From URNF01 sp045531495 (GTDB lineage: Bacteria; Bacillota; Clostridia; Oscillospirales; Acutalibacteraceae), in the NCBI GenBank assembly GCA_045531495.1, contig JAZSED010000120.1, positions 1 to 21,938 of the forward strand: a stretch of 21,938 nucleotides of DNA, written 5' to 3'. Below, piece by piece: positions 14,464 to 21,662 of this stretch. The position numbers were made by a program, and so were the translations under genes. The notes beneath the pieces were generated by a model that did not search any database, had not been told where the DNA came from, and was given only the letters and a program-made list of their open reading frames with translations. Numbering within the stretch: position 1 is the stretch's first letter; each line of letters opens with the position of its first letter.

Positions 14464-15552
14464 TCACTCCTTTACGATGTTGTCTGCAATCGCTTTGCCC
14501 ATTTCAGTACAGCCGACTTTTTTGCAGTCTTTTGCGTCTTTGGGCAGAATGTCGGCGGTACGCAGTCCCATATCCAGCACCTTTGACACCGCATTTTCGA
14601 TAGCGTCCGCTTCCTTTTCCATATCAAAGCTGTAACGGAGCATCATCGCGGCGGACAAAATGGTGCCGATGGGGTTGGCTGCATCCATACCTGCAATGTC
14701 GGGTGCAGAGCCGTGAATGGGTTCGTACAAACCGCAGGACGTGGCGCCCAAAGAGGATGACGGAATCATACCGATAGACCCCGTAATCATAGAGGCTTCG
14801 TCCGACAGAATGTCACCGAACATATTCTCGGTTACCACAACGTCAAACTGCGCGGGGTTTTTGACAATCTGCATCGCGCAGTTGTCTACCAGCATATCGG
14901 AAAGCGTAACGTCAGGGTATTCTTCCGCCAATTTATGCATTACCTTTTTCCAAAGGCGACTGCTGTCTAACACGTTGCTCTTTTCCACCGAGCAAAGACG
15001 GCGGTCGCGTTTACGGGCGGTTTCAAAAGCGATTCTGCCGATACGTTCAATTTCACTTTCGCTGTAAGCTAAGATGTCGGTAGCCACTTTTTCCCCGTTT
15101 ACCTCATCGGTGCGGTGTTCACCGAAGTAAATACCTCCGATAAGCTCACGCACAATGATAAAATCAATGCCCTTATCCACGATGGCAGGATGTAAGGGAG
15201 ACGCGTCAGCCAATTGTTTCCAAATCTTCGCGGGACGGTTATTGCTGTACACACCCATACCCGCGCGCAGTCGCAAAAGACCTTTTTCGGGACGCTTGTC
15301 ACCGGGCACGTCGTTCCATTTGTCACCGCCCACAGCACCGAGCAGAACGCTGTCGGATGCCAAACATTTTTCTAACATTTCTTGGGGCAGAGGGTCGCCC
15401 CATTTGTCAATGGCACAGCCGCCCATATCCACGTCGGTGTAGGTGAAGGTGTGACCGAAGGTTTCAGCGACCTTATCTAACACGCGTAACGCTTCGTTTA
15501 CGATTTCGGGGCCGATACCGTCACCGCGGATGACCGCTATGTTTTTCTGCAT
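14464..15552 (-). CDS. leuB: 3-isopropylmalate dehydrogenase
   Basis: A 362-residue enzyme that oxidises and decarboxylates 3-isopropylmalate with NAD+ to 2-oxoisocaproate, the third leucine-specific step. Motifs are G-D-G-I-G-P-E-I near the start, L-R-A-G-M-G-V-Y-S-N-N-R-P (substrate Arg), R-E-L-I-G-G-I-Y-F-G, V-E-K-S-N-V-L-D and the metal Asp residues in F-G-D-I-L-S-D-E-A-S, then Y-E-P-I-H-G-S-A-P-D-I-A-G for NAD binding. ATG 15552 is chosen over a TTG at 15561 because AAAGGT lies 8 nt before it. It starts 5 nt after the leuD stop, and its own TGA is followed directly by TAG in frame. Confidence 0.98.
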   Translation of the reverse strand: MQKNIAVIRGDGIGPEIVNEALRVLDKVAETFGHTFTYTDVDMGGCAIDKWGDPLPQEMLEKCLASDSVLLGAVGGDKWNDVPGDKRPEKGLLRLRAGMGVYSNNRPAKIWKQLADASPLHPAIVDKGIDFIIVRELIGGIYFGEHRTDEVNGEKVATDILAYSESEIERIGRIAFETARKRDRRLCSVEKSNVLDSSRLWKKVMHKLAEEYPDVTLSDMLVDNCAMQIVKNPAQFDVVVTENMFGDILSDEASMITGSIGMIPSSSLGATSCGLYEPIHGSAPDIAGMDAANPIGTILSAAMMLRYSFDMEKEADAIENAVSKVLDMGLRTADILPKDAKDCKKVGCTEMGKAIADNIVKE

Positions 15553-15557
15553 TGTAA

Positions 15558-16040
15558 TCAACCTTTCAGAGAGGCAAGTAAGCCGCCTTTTTTGATAATA
15601 TTTTGAATAAACGGGGGGAAGGGAGCCGCCTGGAAGGTAGCGCCTGTCGTAATATCGGTGATAACACCCGTGTCAAAGTCGACTTCCACCGTATCGCCCG
15701 CCGCAATAGCGTCCGCCGCTTCGGGACATTCCAAAATCGGGAGACCGATATTAATAGCGTTGCGGTAGAAGATACGGGCAAAGCTTTTAGCAATCACACA
15801 GCCTGTACCGCAGGTTTTGATAACCAGCGGTGCGTGTTCGCGGGAAGACCCACAACCGAAGTTCCAGCCTGCCACCATAATGTCGCCCTTTTGTACTTTA
15901 TTGACAAATTCCGTGTCAATATCTTCCATACAGTGTTTGGCGAGTTCTTTCGCATCAGCGGTATTCAAGTACCGCGCAGGGATGATAACGTCGGTGTCGA
16001 CGTTATCGGGATATTTGAAAACAAAACCTTTTGTATTCAT
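15558..16040 (-). CDS. leuD: 3-isopropylmalate dehydratase small subunit
   Basis: A 160-residue small subunit (swivel domain) of isopropylmalate isomerase, which converts 2- to 3-isopropylmalate with LeuC. It begins F-K-Y-P-D-N-V-D-T-D-V-I-I-P-A-R-Y-L-N-T; the Y-L-N-T loop takes part in substrate recognition in this family. G-C-G-S-S-R-E-H-A (the substrate-binding Ser-Arg) and K-S-F-A-R-I-F-Y-R-N-A-I-N follow. Length is that of the short archaeal/clostridial-type LeuD. The ATG shares one base with the leuC TGA (TGATG), so the two subunits are translationally coupled. Confidence 0.97.
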   Translation of the reverse strand: MNTKGFVFKYPDNVDTDVIIPARYLNTADAKELAKHCMEDIDTEFVNKVQKGDIMVAGWNFGCGSSREHAPLVIKTCGTGCVIAKSFARIFYRNAINIGLPILECPEAADAIAAGDTVEVDFDTGVITDITTGATFQAAPFPPFIQNIIKKGGLLASLKG

Positions 16041-17302
16041 CAGTAGACCTCCTTCGGCGCGGTGATGTAGCCGGTCAGCGCGCTTGCCGCGGCGGTGAGG
16101 GGAGAGGCAAGATACACTTCGCTCTCTACGTGACCCATTCTGCCGACAAAGTTACGGTTGGTGGTGGCAATACATCTCTCGCCCGCCGCCAAAATACCCA
16201 TATAGCCGCCCAGACACGGACCGCAGGTGGGGGTGGAGACCACCGCACCCGCGTCAATAAACGCGGAAATGTATCCTTTTTCGATACATTCTTTGTAAAT
16301 CTGCTGGGTTGCGGGAATGATGATACAACGCACGCCGCTTGCTACCTTGTTGCCGTTTAAGACCTTGTATGCCGCTTCCATATCCTCCATTCTGCCGTTG
16401 GTGCAAGAGCCGATAACCACCTGATCGATTTTGATGTCGGCAAGTTCTTTGGCAGGATGGGTGTTTTCGGGAAGATGCGGACACGCCACGGTAGGCGTAA
16501 TAGCCGCAAGGTCGATTTCATAAACCTTTTCGTATACAGCGTCCGCGTCCGCTACGTATTCCACAGGGTTACGTTCGGTGCGACCTGCCATATAGGCACG
16601 CGTGACGTCGTCTACAGGGAAGATGCCGTTTTTCGCACCTGCTTCAATAGCCATATTACAGATACAAAGGCGGTCGTCCATCGTTAAGGTGGCAACACCT
16701 TCGCCGGTAAATTCCATGCTGCGGTACAACGCACCGTCTACACCAATCATACCGATGATGGTGAGAATTACGTCCTTGCCGCTGCAGTTGGCGGGCAGTT
16801 TGTTCTTGAGTTCGAAACGGAGTGCGGCGGGTACTTTGAACCACGCCATACCCGTTGCCATACCTGCCGCCATATCGGTACTGCCGACACCTGTGGAGAA
16901 CGCGCCGAGTGCGCCGTATGTACAGGTGTGGCTGTCCGCGCCGATGATGCAGTCACCTGCGGTGACAACACCCTGTTCGGGCAGAAGCGCGTGTTCGATA
17001 CCCATTTTACCCACGTCATAAAAATGGCTGACGCAATGGGTGCACGCGAAATCGCGGCACTGTTTGGATTGTTCCGCCGCTTTGATATCCTTGTTGGGTA
17101 CAAAGTGGTCTAAAACGATTGCGACACGGTCTTTGTCAAACACGCTGTCAAAGCCCGCTTTTTTAAATTCGTTTACCGCCACGGGGGTGGTAATATCGTT
17201 GCCCAGCACGATGTCTAATTTTGCATTAATAAGCTGGCCCGCCTGCACGCTGTCAAGGCCTGCGTGCGCCGCCAGAATTTTTTGGGTCATGGTCATTCCC
17301 AT
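16040..17302 (-). CDS. leuC: 3-isopropylmalate dehydratase large subunit
   Basis: A 420-residue aconitase-family large subunit of the short (archaeal/HacA-like) type that carries a [4Fe-4S] cluster and works with LeuD. Cluster and active-site motifs are H-C-V-S-H-F, G-A-D-S-H-T-C-T-Y-G-A-L-G-A-F, G-S-C-T-N-G-R-M-E-D and T-C-G-P-C-L-G-G-Y-M-G, with the three cluster cysteines present. Of the three in-frame ATGs at the start, 17302 is favoured because AAGGAGG lies 8 nt upstream. It begins 13 nt after leuA. A homoaconitase-like role is unlikely in this leucine operon. Confidence 0.97.
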   Translation of the reverse strand: MGMTMTQKILAAHAGLDSVQAGQLINAKLDIVLGNDITTPVAVNEFKKAGFDSVFDKDRVAIVLDHFVPNKDIKAAEQSKQCRDFACTHCVSHFYDVGKMGIEHALLPEQGVVTAGDCIIGADSHTCTYGALGAFSTGVGSTDMAAGMATGMAWFKVPAALRFELKNKLPANCSGKDVILTIIGMIGVDGALYRSMEFTGEGVATLTMDDRLCICNMAIEAGAKNGIFPVDDVTRAYMAGRTERNPVEYVADADAVYEKVYEIDLAAITPTVACPHLPENTHPAKELADIKIDQVVIGSCTNGRMEDMEAAYKVLNGNKVASGVRCIIIPATQQIYKECIEKGYISAFIDAGAVVSTPTCGPCLGGYMGILAAGERCIATTNRNFVGRMGHVESEVYLASPLTAAASALTGYITAPKEVY

Positions 17303-17315
17303 TAGTATCGCCTCC

Positions 17316-18977
17316 TTATTTCAGAGAAGAGTTATACGCACTTACAACTGCGTCAGCACCCGCGCGGATAATATCGGTGTCGGTGCCTGCGCCCCAATAC
17401 ATACAGCCGTTTATTTCAAGGCCGATGTACGCGGCGGCGGTGGAGTCGGAGTTTTCACGTTGCATACTGTGTTCGGTGTATTCCACCAATTTAAAGTCAG
17501 CGCCCGTATACTGCTTCAACGCGTTGCTGACCGCGTCCAAAGAGCCGTTACCAAAGGTATGTAAGGTTTGTACCGTGCCTTCCTGCTGGAAGGTGATGTA
17601 CAGCTCTACGCCGCCTGCTCCTTGGGTGAAGTTCATATTCTTAATGGTAATGGGTGCGCGGAGATTTAAGTAGTTTTCTTCGAAGATATGGAGAATGTCG
17701 TCTACTTTCAGTTCTCTGTGCTCGTGGTCGGACACGCTCTTACAGGTGTAGCTTAAATGCTCACGCATACCTGCGGGCAAGGTGTAACCGAAGTTCTGCT
17801 CCAAAAGGAAACCGATACCGCCTTTGCCGCTCTGCGAGTTGACGCGGATAACGTCAGCATCATACGTGCGGGAAATGTCAGTGGGGTCAATCGGAATATA
17901 CGGCACGTCCCAACGGGTCTTTCCCTTTTCTTCGCGGAAATGCATACCCTTGGCGATAGCGTCCTGATGCGAGCCCGAGAAAGCCGCGAACACAAGCGCG
18001 CCCGCGTAGGGGGAACGCTCATATACGTGCATACGGGTGCATTTTTCATACGTTTCCACGATGGTGGGCATATCCGAAAGGTCAAGCTTTGGGTCAACGC
18101 CGTGGGAATACATATTCATCGCCAAGGTGATGATGTCCACGTTGCCGGTGCGTTCGCCGTTGCCGAACAGGGTGCCTTCCACGCGGTCCGCACCTGCCAA
18201 AAGCGCAAGTTCGGTATCCGCAACACCCGTGCCGCGGTCGTTGTGCGGGTGCAGGGACACGGTCACGTGTTCTCTGTACTTGAGGTTTTCGCACATATAT
18301 TCTACCTGAGACGCGTATACGTGCGGCAAGCTCATTTCCACCGTGACAGGCAGGTTGATAATCACGTTATTGGTTGCACTCGGCTCTAACACGTCAAGCA
18401 CCGCGTTACAAACCTCCAGCGCATATTCGGGCTCGGTGCCCGTAAAGCTTTCGGGGGAATATTCAAAACGGAAGTTGCCTTCATATTCTTCTGCTAACTG
18501 TTTTACGAGTTTTGCACCGTCTACCGCGATTTTTTTCACTTCCTCCTTGGATTTGCGGAACACCTGCTCGCGCTGTGCCACCGAGGTGGAGTTATAAAAA
18601 TGGATAACCGCATTGGGCGCGCCTTTGCACGCTTCAAAGGTTTTGCGAATGATATGTTCGCGCGCCTGTGTCAATACCTGTACGGTGACGTCCTCAGGAA
18701 TCATATCGTTTTCAATAAGGGTACGCAAAAATTCATATTCGGTTTCGGAAGCGGCAGGGAAGCCGACTTCGATTTCTTTAAAACCAACTTTCAAAAGCAA
18801 CTTGTAAAATTCTAATTTTTCTTCCAACGACATTGGGATAACCAGACTCTGGTTGCCGTCGCGCAGGTCAACGCTGCACCACTGCGGCGCTTTTTCAATA
18901 TGGTCCTTTTGTGCCCATTTCAGATGGGTGCCGGGTGCGGCATAGTAGCCAACACCGTATTTTTCGGGTTGCATCAT
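17316..18977 (-). CDS. leuA: 2-isopropylmalate synthase (LeuA2 type)
   Basis: A 553-residue DRE-TIM metallolyase that condenses acetyl-CoA with 2-oxoisovalerate, the first committed leucine step. V-D-L-R-D-G-N-Q-S (the D-R-D-G-N-Q metal site) is near residue 40, and S-L-H-P-H-N-D-R-G-T-G supplies the metal histidines. The length and the Trp/Cys-containing lead (P-Q-W-C-S-V-D-L-R-D-G) match the longer LeuA2 form of Actinobacteria and some Clostridia rather than the E. coli type. A C-terminal regulatory domain (about 430-553) should give leucine feedback inhibition. ATG 18977 has AGGAG about 10 nt upstream. A 94-nt repeat-bearing gap separates it from ridA. Confidence 0.97.
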   Translation of the reverse strand: MMQPEKYGVGYYAAPGTHLKWAQKDHIEKAPQWCSVDLRDGNQSLVIPMSLEEKLEFYKLLLKVGFKEIEVGFPAASETEYEFLRTLIENDMIPEDVTVQVLTQAREHIIRKTFEACKGAPNAVIHFYNSTSVAQREQVFRKSKEEVKKIAVDGAKLVKQLAEEYEGNFRFEYSPESFTGTEPEYALEVCNAVLDVLEPSATNNVIINLPVTVEMSLPHVYASQVEYMCENLKYREHVTVSLHPHNDRGTGVADTELALLAGADRVEGTLFGNGERTGNVDIITLAMNMYSHGVDPKLDLSDMPTIVETYEKCTRMHVYERSPYAGALVFAAFSGSHQDAIAKGMHFREEKGKTRWDVPYIPIDPTDISRTYDADVIRVNSQSGKGGIGFLLEQNFGYTLPAGMREHLSYTCKSVSDHEHRELKVDDILHIFEENYLNLRAPITIKNMNFTQGAGGVELYITFQQEGTVQTLHTFGNGSLDAVSNALKQYTGADFKLVEYTEHSMQRENSDSTAAAYIGLEINGCMYWGAGTDTDIIRAGADAVVSAYNSSLK

Positions 18978-19002
18978 ATCGGTAGTTCTCCTTTTTGTAT
19001 CG

Positions 19003-19068
19003 GCTTCTCCTTGAGGAGAAGCTGTCAGACAATAGTCTGACGGATGAGGTGGAGGATGCGAAGCATCC
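19003..19068. repeat. Palindromic repeat mosaic between ridA and leuA
   Basis: Three hairpins occur in a row: GCTTCTCC-TTGA-GGAGAAGC (19003-19022), GTCAGAC-AATA-GTCTGAC (19024-19041) and GGATGC-GAA-GCATCC (19054-19068). The last shares the GCGAAGC triloop with the hairpin at 2932-2950, so it is probably a relative of the repeats by the DUF559 gene. Here the repeat sits inside an operon, 3 nt after the ridA stop. Confidence 0.75.
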
Positions 19069-19071
19069 GTT

Positions 19072-19446
19072 TTATTTTATTTCAGCGATGGTGTCAATTT
19101 CCACCAACACGTTTTTGGGCAGTTCGCGCACCGCAACGCAGGAGCGGGCGGGTTTGCCGACAAAATAGTTTGCATAGATAGCGTTAAATGCGGCAAAGTC
19201 TTCCATATTGCGTAAAAAACATACCGTTTTCACCACGTTTTTCAAATCACTGCCCGAAGCGAAAAGTAACGCTTTGATATTTTCACACACGCGGGTGGTT
19301 TGTTCTTCAATGGTGTCACCCACGATGTTACCTGTGGCAGGGTCAATAGCAATCTGACCCGAGGTAAACACTAAATTGCCCGTTACCATTGCCTGCGAAT
19401 AGGGGCCAATAGCTGCGGGGGCTTTATCTGTAGAAATGACCTTCAT
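19072..19446 (-). CDS. ridA: RidA family reactive-intermediate deaminase
   Basis: A 124-residue YjgF/YER057c/UK114 protein that hydrolyses the enamine/imine intermediates released by PLP enzymes such as threonine dehydratase, so 2-aminocrotonate goes to 2-oxobutanoate and 2-aminoacrylate to pyruvate. P-A-A-I-G-P-Y-S-Q-A, F-T-S-G-Q-I-A-I and P-A-R-S-C-V-A-V are the family signatures, and Arg101 is the catalytic arginine (Arg105 in the enteric protein). The ATG at 19446 lies 10 nt after the ilvA stop, with GAGGT upstream; the longer open frame overlaps ilvA and is not used. Its place directly after ilvA fits its role. Confidence 0.96.
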   Translation of the reverse strand: MKVISTDKAPAAIGPYSQAMVTGNLVFTSGQIAIDPATGNIVGDTIEEQTTRVCENIKALLFASGSDLKNVVKTVCFLRNMEDFAAFNAIYANYFVGKPARSCVAVRELPKNVLVEIDTIAEIK

Positions 19447-19456
19447 TTTCAGTACC

Positions 19457-20650
19457 TCACTCTTTGATTTTGAAGCCCTCTTTTTCGAGAGCGGTGACAA
19501 TTTCCTGTATATGGTCGAAATCTCGCGTTTCCATAGCCACGCGCAGATAACAACCCGTAATGCTTTCGGTATCACCCTTTTCGTGGTGTACACCGACAAC
19601 GTTACCGCCGTAGTCGGCGATAATGCGGGAAACATCTTTTAACTGACCGGGTTTATCCACAAGCTCGATAAGCAGCGTGGTGGAACGTCCCGAATTCATA
19701 AGACCGCGGTCGATAACGCGGGAAAGAATGGTAACATCGATGTTACCGCCCGATACAACCGCAACAACCTTTTTACCTTCAATGGGAAACTTGTTGAACA
19801 TCGCGGCGGCAACCGCTACAGCGCCCGCGCCCTCCGCAATCATCTTCTGTTTTTCAATGAGGGTCAAGATAGCAGTGGCGATTTCGTCCTCCGAAACAAG
19901 TGCGATATCGTCGACATACTCCTTAATAATATCGTATGTGTTGTCACCGGGTTTCTTTACCGCAATACCGTCTGCAATGGTGGCAACGCTTTGCAAGCCC
20001 GCCGTGTCGCCCGTTTTGAAGGCGTTATACATACTCGGCGCACCCGCCGCCTGCACACCGTACACCTTGATATTGGGACGGATGGATTTTAAAGCAAAAG
20101 CGATGCCTGCGATAAGCCCGCCGCCGCCGATAGGCACGATAACCGCATCAATGTCGTCCAAATCATTGGCAATTTCAAGACCGATAGTGCCCTGACCTGC
20201 GATAACGTTTTCATCGTCAAACGGATGTACGAACGTATACCCTTTTTCGTCCCGCAAACGTAACGCTTCGGCGTACGCGTCGTCGTAACAGCCTTTTACG
20301 AGCTTCACCTGCGCGCCGTAGCCCTTGGTGGCCTCTACTTTGGAGATGGGGGCGCTGTCGGGCAGGCAGATAAGGGACGAGATACCGCATTTGGACGCCG
20401 CTAACGCAACGCCCTGTGCGTGGTTACCCGCGGAGCAGGCGATAACGCCCTTGGCTTTTTCTTCATCCGACAGCATCGCGATTTTATAACCCGAGCCGCG
20501 CAATTTGAAAGAACCCGTATTTTGTAGGTTTTCGGGCTTAAGATACAGTTCACACTGCGGCGCGATAGCGGGCGCACGCACCACCACGGTAGGACGAACA
20601 ATGTCTTTTAAGACCATCGCCGCGTGAAAAATCTTGTCAATTGTCAACAT
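19457..20650 (-). CDS. ilvA: Threonine ammonia-lyase with C-terminal ACT domain
   Basis: A 397-residue PLP enzyme that deaminates threonine to 2-oxobutanoate, the entry to isoleucine. N-T-G-S-F-K-L-R-G carries the PLP lysine (Lys49), S-A-G-N-H-A-Q-G binds the substrate, and P-I-G-G-G-G-L-I-A-G is the phosphate loop. The last 70 or so residues form one ACT domain (T-L-L-I-E-L-V-D-K-P-G-Q-L), as in the short TdcB-like forms. ATG 20650 has AAAGGGG upstream; open frame above it is T-box terminator DNA. It is the first gene of the operon. A catabolic role is less likely given the T-box and the biosynthetic neighbours, but serine may also be a substrate. Confidence 0.96.
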   Translation of the reverse strand: MLTIDKIFHAAMVLKDIVRPTVVVRAPAIAPQCELYLKPENLQNTGSFKLRGSGYKIAMLSDEEKAKGVIACSAGNHAQGVALAASKCGISSLICLPDSAPISKVEATKGYGAQVKLVKGCYDDAYAEALRLRDEKGYTFVHPFDDENVIAGQGTIGLEIANDLDDIDAVIVPIGGGGLIAGIAFALKSIRPNIKVYGVQAAGAPSMYNAFKTGDTAGLQSVATIADGIAVKKPGDNTYDIIKEYVDDIALVSEDEIATAILTLIEKQKMIAEGAGAVAVAAAMFNKFPIEGKKVVAVVSGGNIDVTILSRVIDRGLMNSGRSTTLLIELVDKPGQLKDVSRIIADYGGNVVGVHHEKGDTESITGCYLRVAMETRDFDHIQEIVTALEKEGFKIKE

Positions 20651-20666
20651 AGGTTTTACCCCTTTC

Positions 20667-20707
20667 AAAAAACAAAATCCTGTCTCTTCTATCAAAGAGA
20701 CAGGATT
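20667..20707 (-). terminator. T-box attenuator terminator
   Basis: AATCCTGTCTCTT (20707-20695) pairs perfectly with AAGAGACAGGATT (20688-20676) around the loop TGATAG, followed by TTGTTTTTT. This is the OFF-state hairpin of the leader. It lies 16 nt before the ilvA ATG and overlaps the stretch used for its ribosome site region. Confidence 0.92.
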
Positions 20708-20950
20708 ATTATCACTTGATAAAAATCTTGCGGTACCACTCTTCTTGCCGTTTATAACAACGACCACTCACCGTGACTATCATCACTCTCCGCAATAACG
20801 GTCGGACACCGTCTGCCCTACTGAATACTTTACGTATCGTTGGGGACAGCCGCTCCAAGGCGAGTTTGCAAAACGGTTCTTCATCGGCTCACAGCTTCCG
20901 CCGACTCTCTGTATCGGAAACACGTCTGCTTTTTCCTTTTCACAGCGTTT
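20667..20950 (-). promoter_or_regulatory. T-box riboswitch leader, probable leucine (CUC) specifier
   Basis: A tRNA-sensing leader of about 280 nt. The T-box core AGAGTGGTACCGC lies at 20742-20730; its TGGT (20738-20735) would pair with an ACCA tRNA end, fitting the A discriminator of tRNA(Leu). Stem I has GCAGACG (20929-20923) facing CGTTTTGC (20875-20868), the AGAGAG motif (20910-20905), and an apical TCGGC/GCCGA helix. After CGTTTTGC the RNA reads AAA-CTC-G-CCTTGGAGC, which lines up base for base in length with the specifier region of B. subtilis glyQS (AAA-GGC-A-UUCUUGAGC as remembered). That puts CTC, a leucine codon, at 20864-20862. Uncharged tRNA(Leu) should favour the antiterminator. 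Confidence 0.93.
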
Positions 20951-20955
20951 TCCGT

Positions 20956-20984
20956 ATAGTACCACACTTTGTTTGGCTTGTCAA
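20956..20984 (-). promoter_or_regulatory. Promoter of the ilv-leu operon
   Basis: On the minus strand a consensus TTGACA (20984-20979) is followed after 17 bp by TACTAT (20961-20956). Transcription would begin close to 20949, directly upstream of T-box Stem I. It is the only strong promoter seen for the 11-kb operon. Confidence 0.75.
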
Positions 20985-21027
20985 TAATTTTTCGCAAGTT
21001 TTTTACTAAAAAGAAATTACCTATATA

Positions 21028-21573
21028 CTATAGAAGCTCATCGCTGTACTGCGCACGGACACCGCCGATAAATTTCGGGCGGGTGCGAGCGGCAAGAAGC
21101 AGTGCTTCACCGACGCGGTTTACCGACAAACGGACGGGTACTGCCACCTTTTTCAGATGCATACCGATAAGGGTGCCGCCGATGTCAAGACCCGCGTCTG
21201 CACGGATTTCCTCCACCGCCACAGGGCTTTCGAAAGCGGCATACGCGGCGGTAGCAAAAGAGCCGCCCGCCTTGGGCTGCGGTACGACATTCACAATATC
21301 CGTATGGGGTACGGCGGCTTTTTCCACGATAATAGCGCGGTTTAGGTGTTCACAGCATTGCGCCGCTAAAAACACGCCTTTTTCTTGCGTCACTTCATAA
21401 ATGCCGTCAAATACGGCTTTGGCGACCTCAACGCCGGACGCGGTGCCGATTTTTTGCCCCGACACCTCGCTTGACGAGCATCCGACCACCAATATATCTC
21501 CCGCCGCAAGACCTGCGATTTCAATAAGTTCCGCCGTGGCTTGTTTGGCGGTATTTTTAATAGTTTCAAGCAT
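21028..21573 (-). CDS. TIGR01440 / UPF0340 (YwlG-like) protein
   Basis: A YwlG-type protein of unknown function, conserved in Firmicutes. It shows G-D-I-L-V-V-G-C-S-S-S-E-V-S-G, K-I-G-T-A-S-G, A-A-Q-C-C-E-H-L-N-R-A, V-N-V-V-P-Q-P-K-A-G-G-S-F-A and A-D-A-G-L-D-I-G-G-T-L-I-G-M-H-L. The frame opens at ATG 21606 (192 residues). However, the TATACT of its likely promoter ends only 2 nt before that ATG, so transcription would start inside or after it. ATG 21573 gives 181 residues, closer to YwlG, though its ribosome site AAGGA is very near; a GTG at 21582 is another option. The product is soluble. The stop is TAG, and no clear terminator separates it from the ilv-leu promoter downstream. Confidence 0.88.
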   Translation of the reverse strand: MLETIKNTAKQATAELIEIAGLAAGDILVVGCSSSEVSGQKIGTASGVEVAKAVFDGIYEVTQEKGVFLAAQCCEHLNRAIIVEKAAVPHTDIVNVVPQPKAGGSFATAAYAAFESPVAVEEIRADAGLDIGGTLIGMHLKKVAVPVRLSVNRVGEALLLAARTRPKFIGGVRAQYSDELL

Positions 21574-21600
21574 TTCCTTCACCCAAACTTTAACTTTTTC

Positions 21601-21637
21601 TTGCATTTAGTATACTACCGCTGTATACTCTTTGCAA
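21601..21637. promoter_or_regulatory. Two overlapping divergent promoters on an inverted repeat
   Basis: Plus strand: TTGCAT (21601-21606), 17 bp, TATACT (21624-21629). Minus strand: TTGCAA (21637-21632), 17 bp, TATACT (21614-21609). Each -10 lies in the spacer of the other. The two 15-nt ends are inverted copies at 12 of 15 positions around a 7-nt centre. The plus promoter would serve the ECF gene and the minus promoter the TIGR01440 gene. Confidence 0.65.
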
Positions 21638-21662
21638 GACCAAAATGAAAGAAGGCATTTAT

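Noticed and set aside
19054..19080. Plus-strand terminator (GGATGC-GAA-GCATCC followed by T-rich DNA)
   Set aside because: No plus-strand gene lies upstream of it; it is better explained as part of the palindromic repeat between ridA and leuA.
20783..20965. Small coding frame within the ilvA leader
   Set aside because: The region is fully accounted for by T-box Stem I and the antiterminator, and the frame has no ribosome site.
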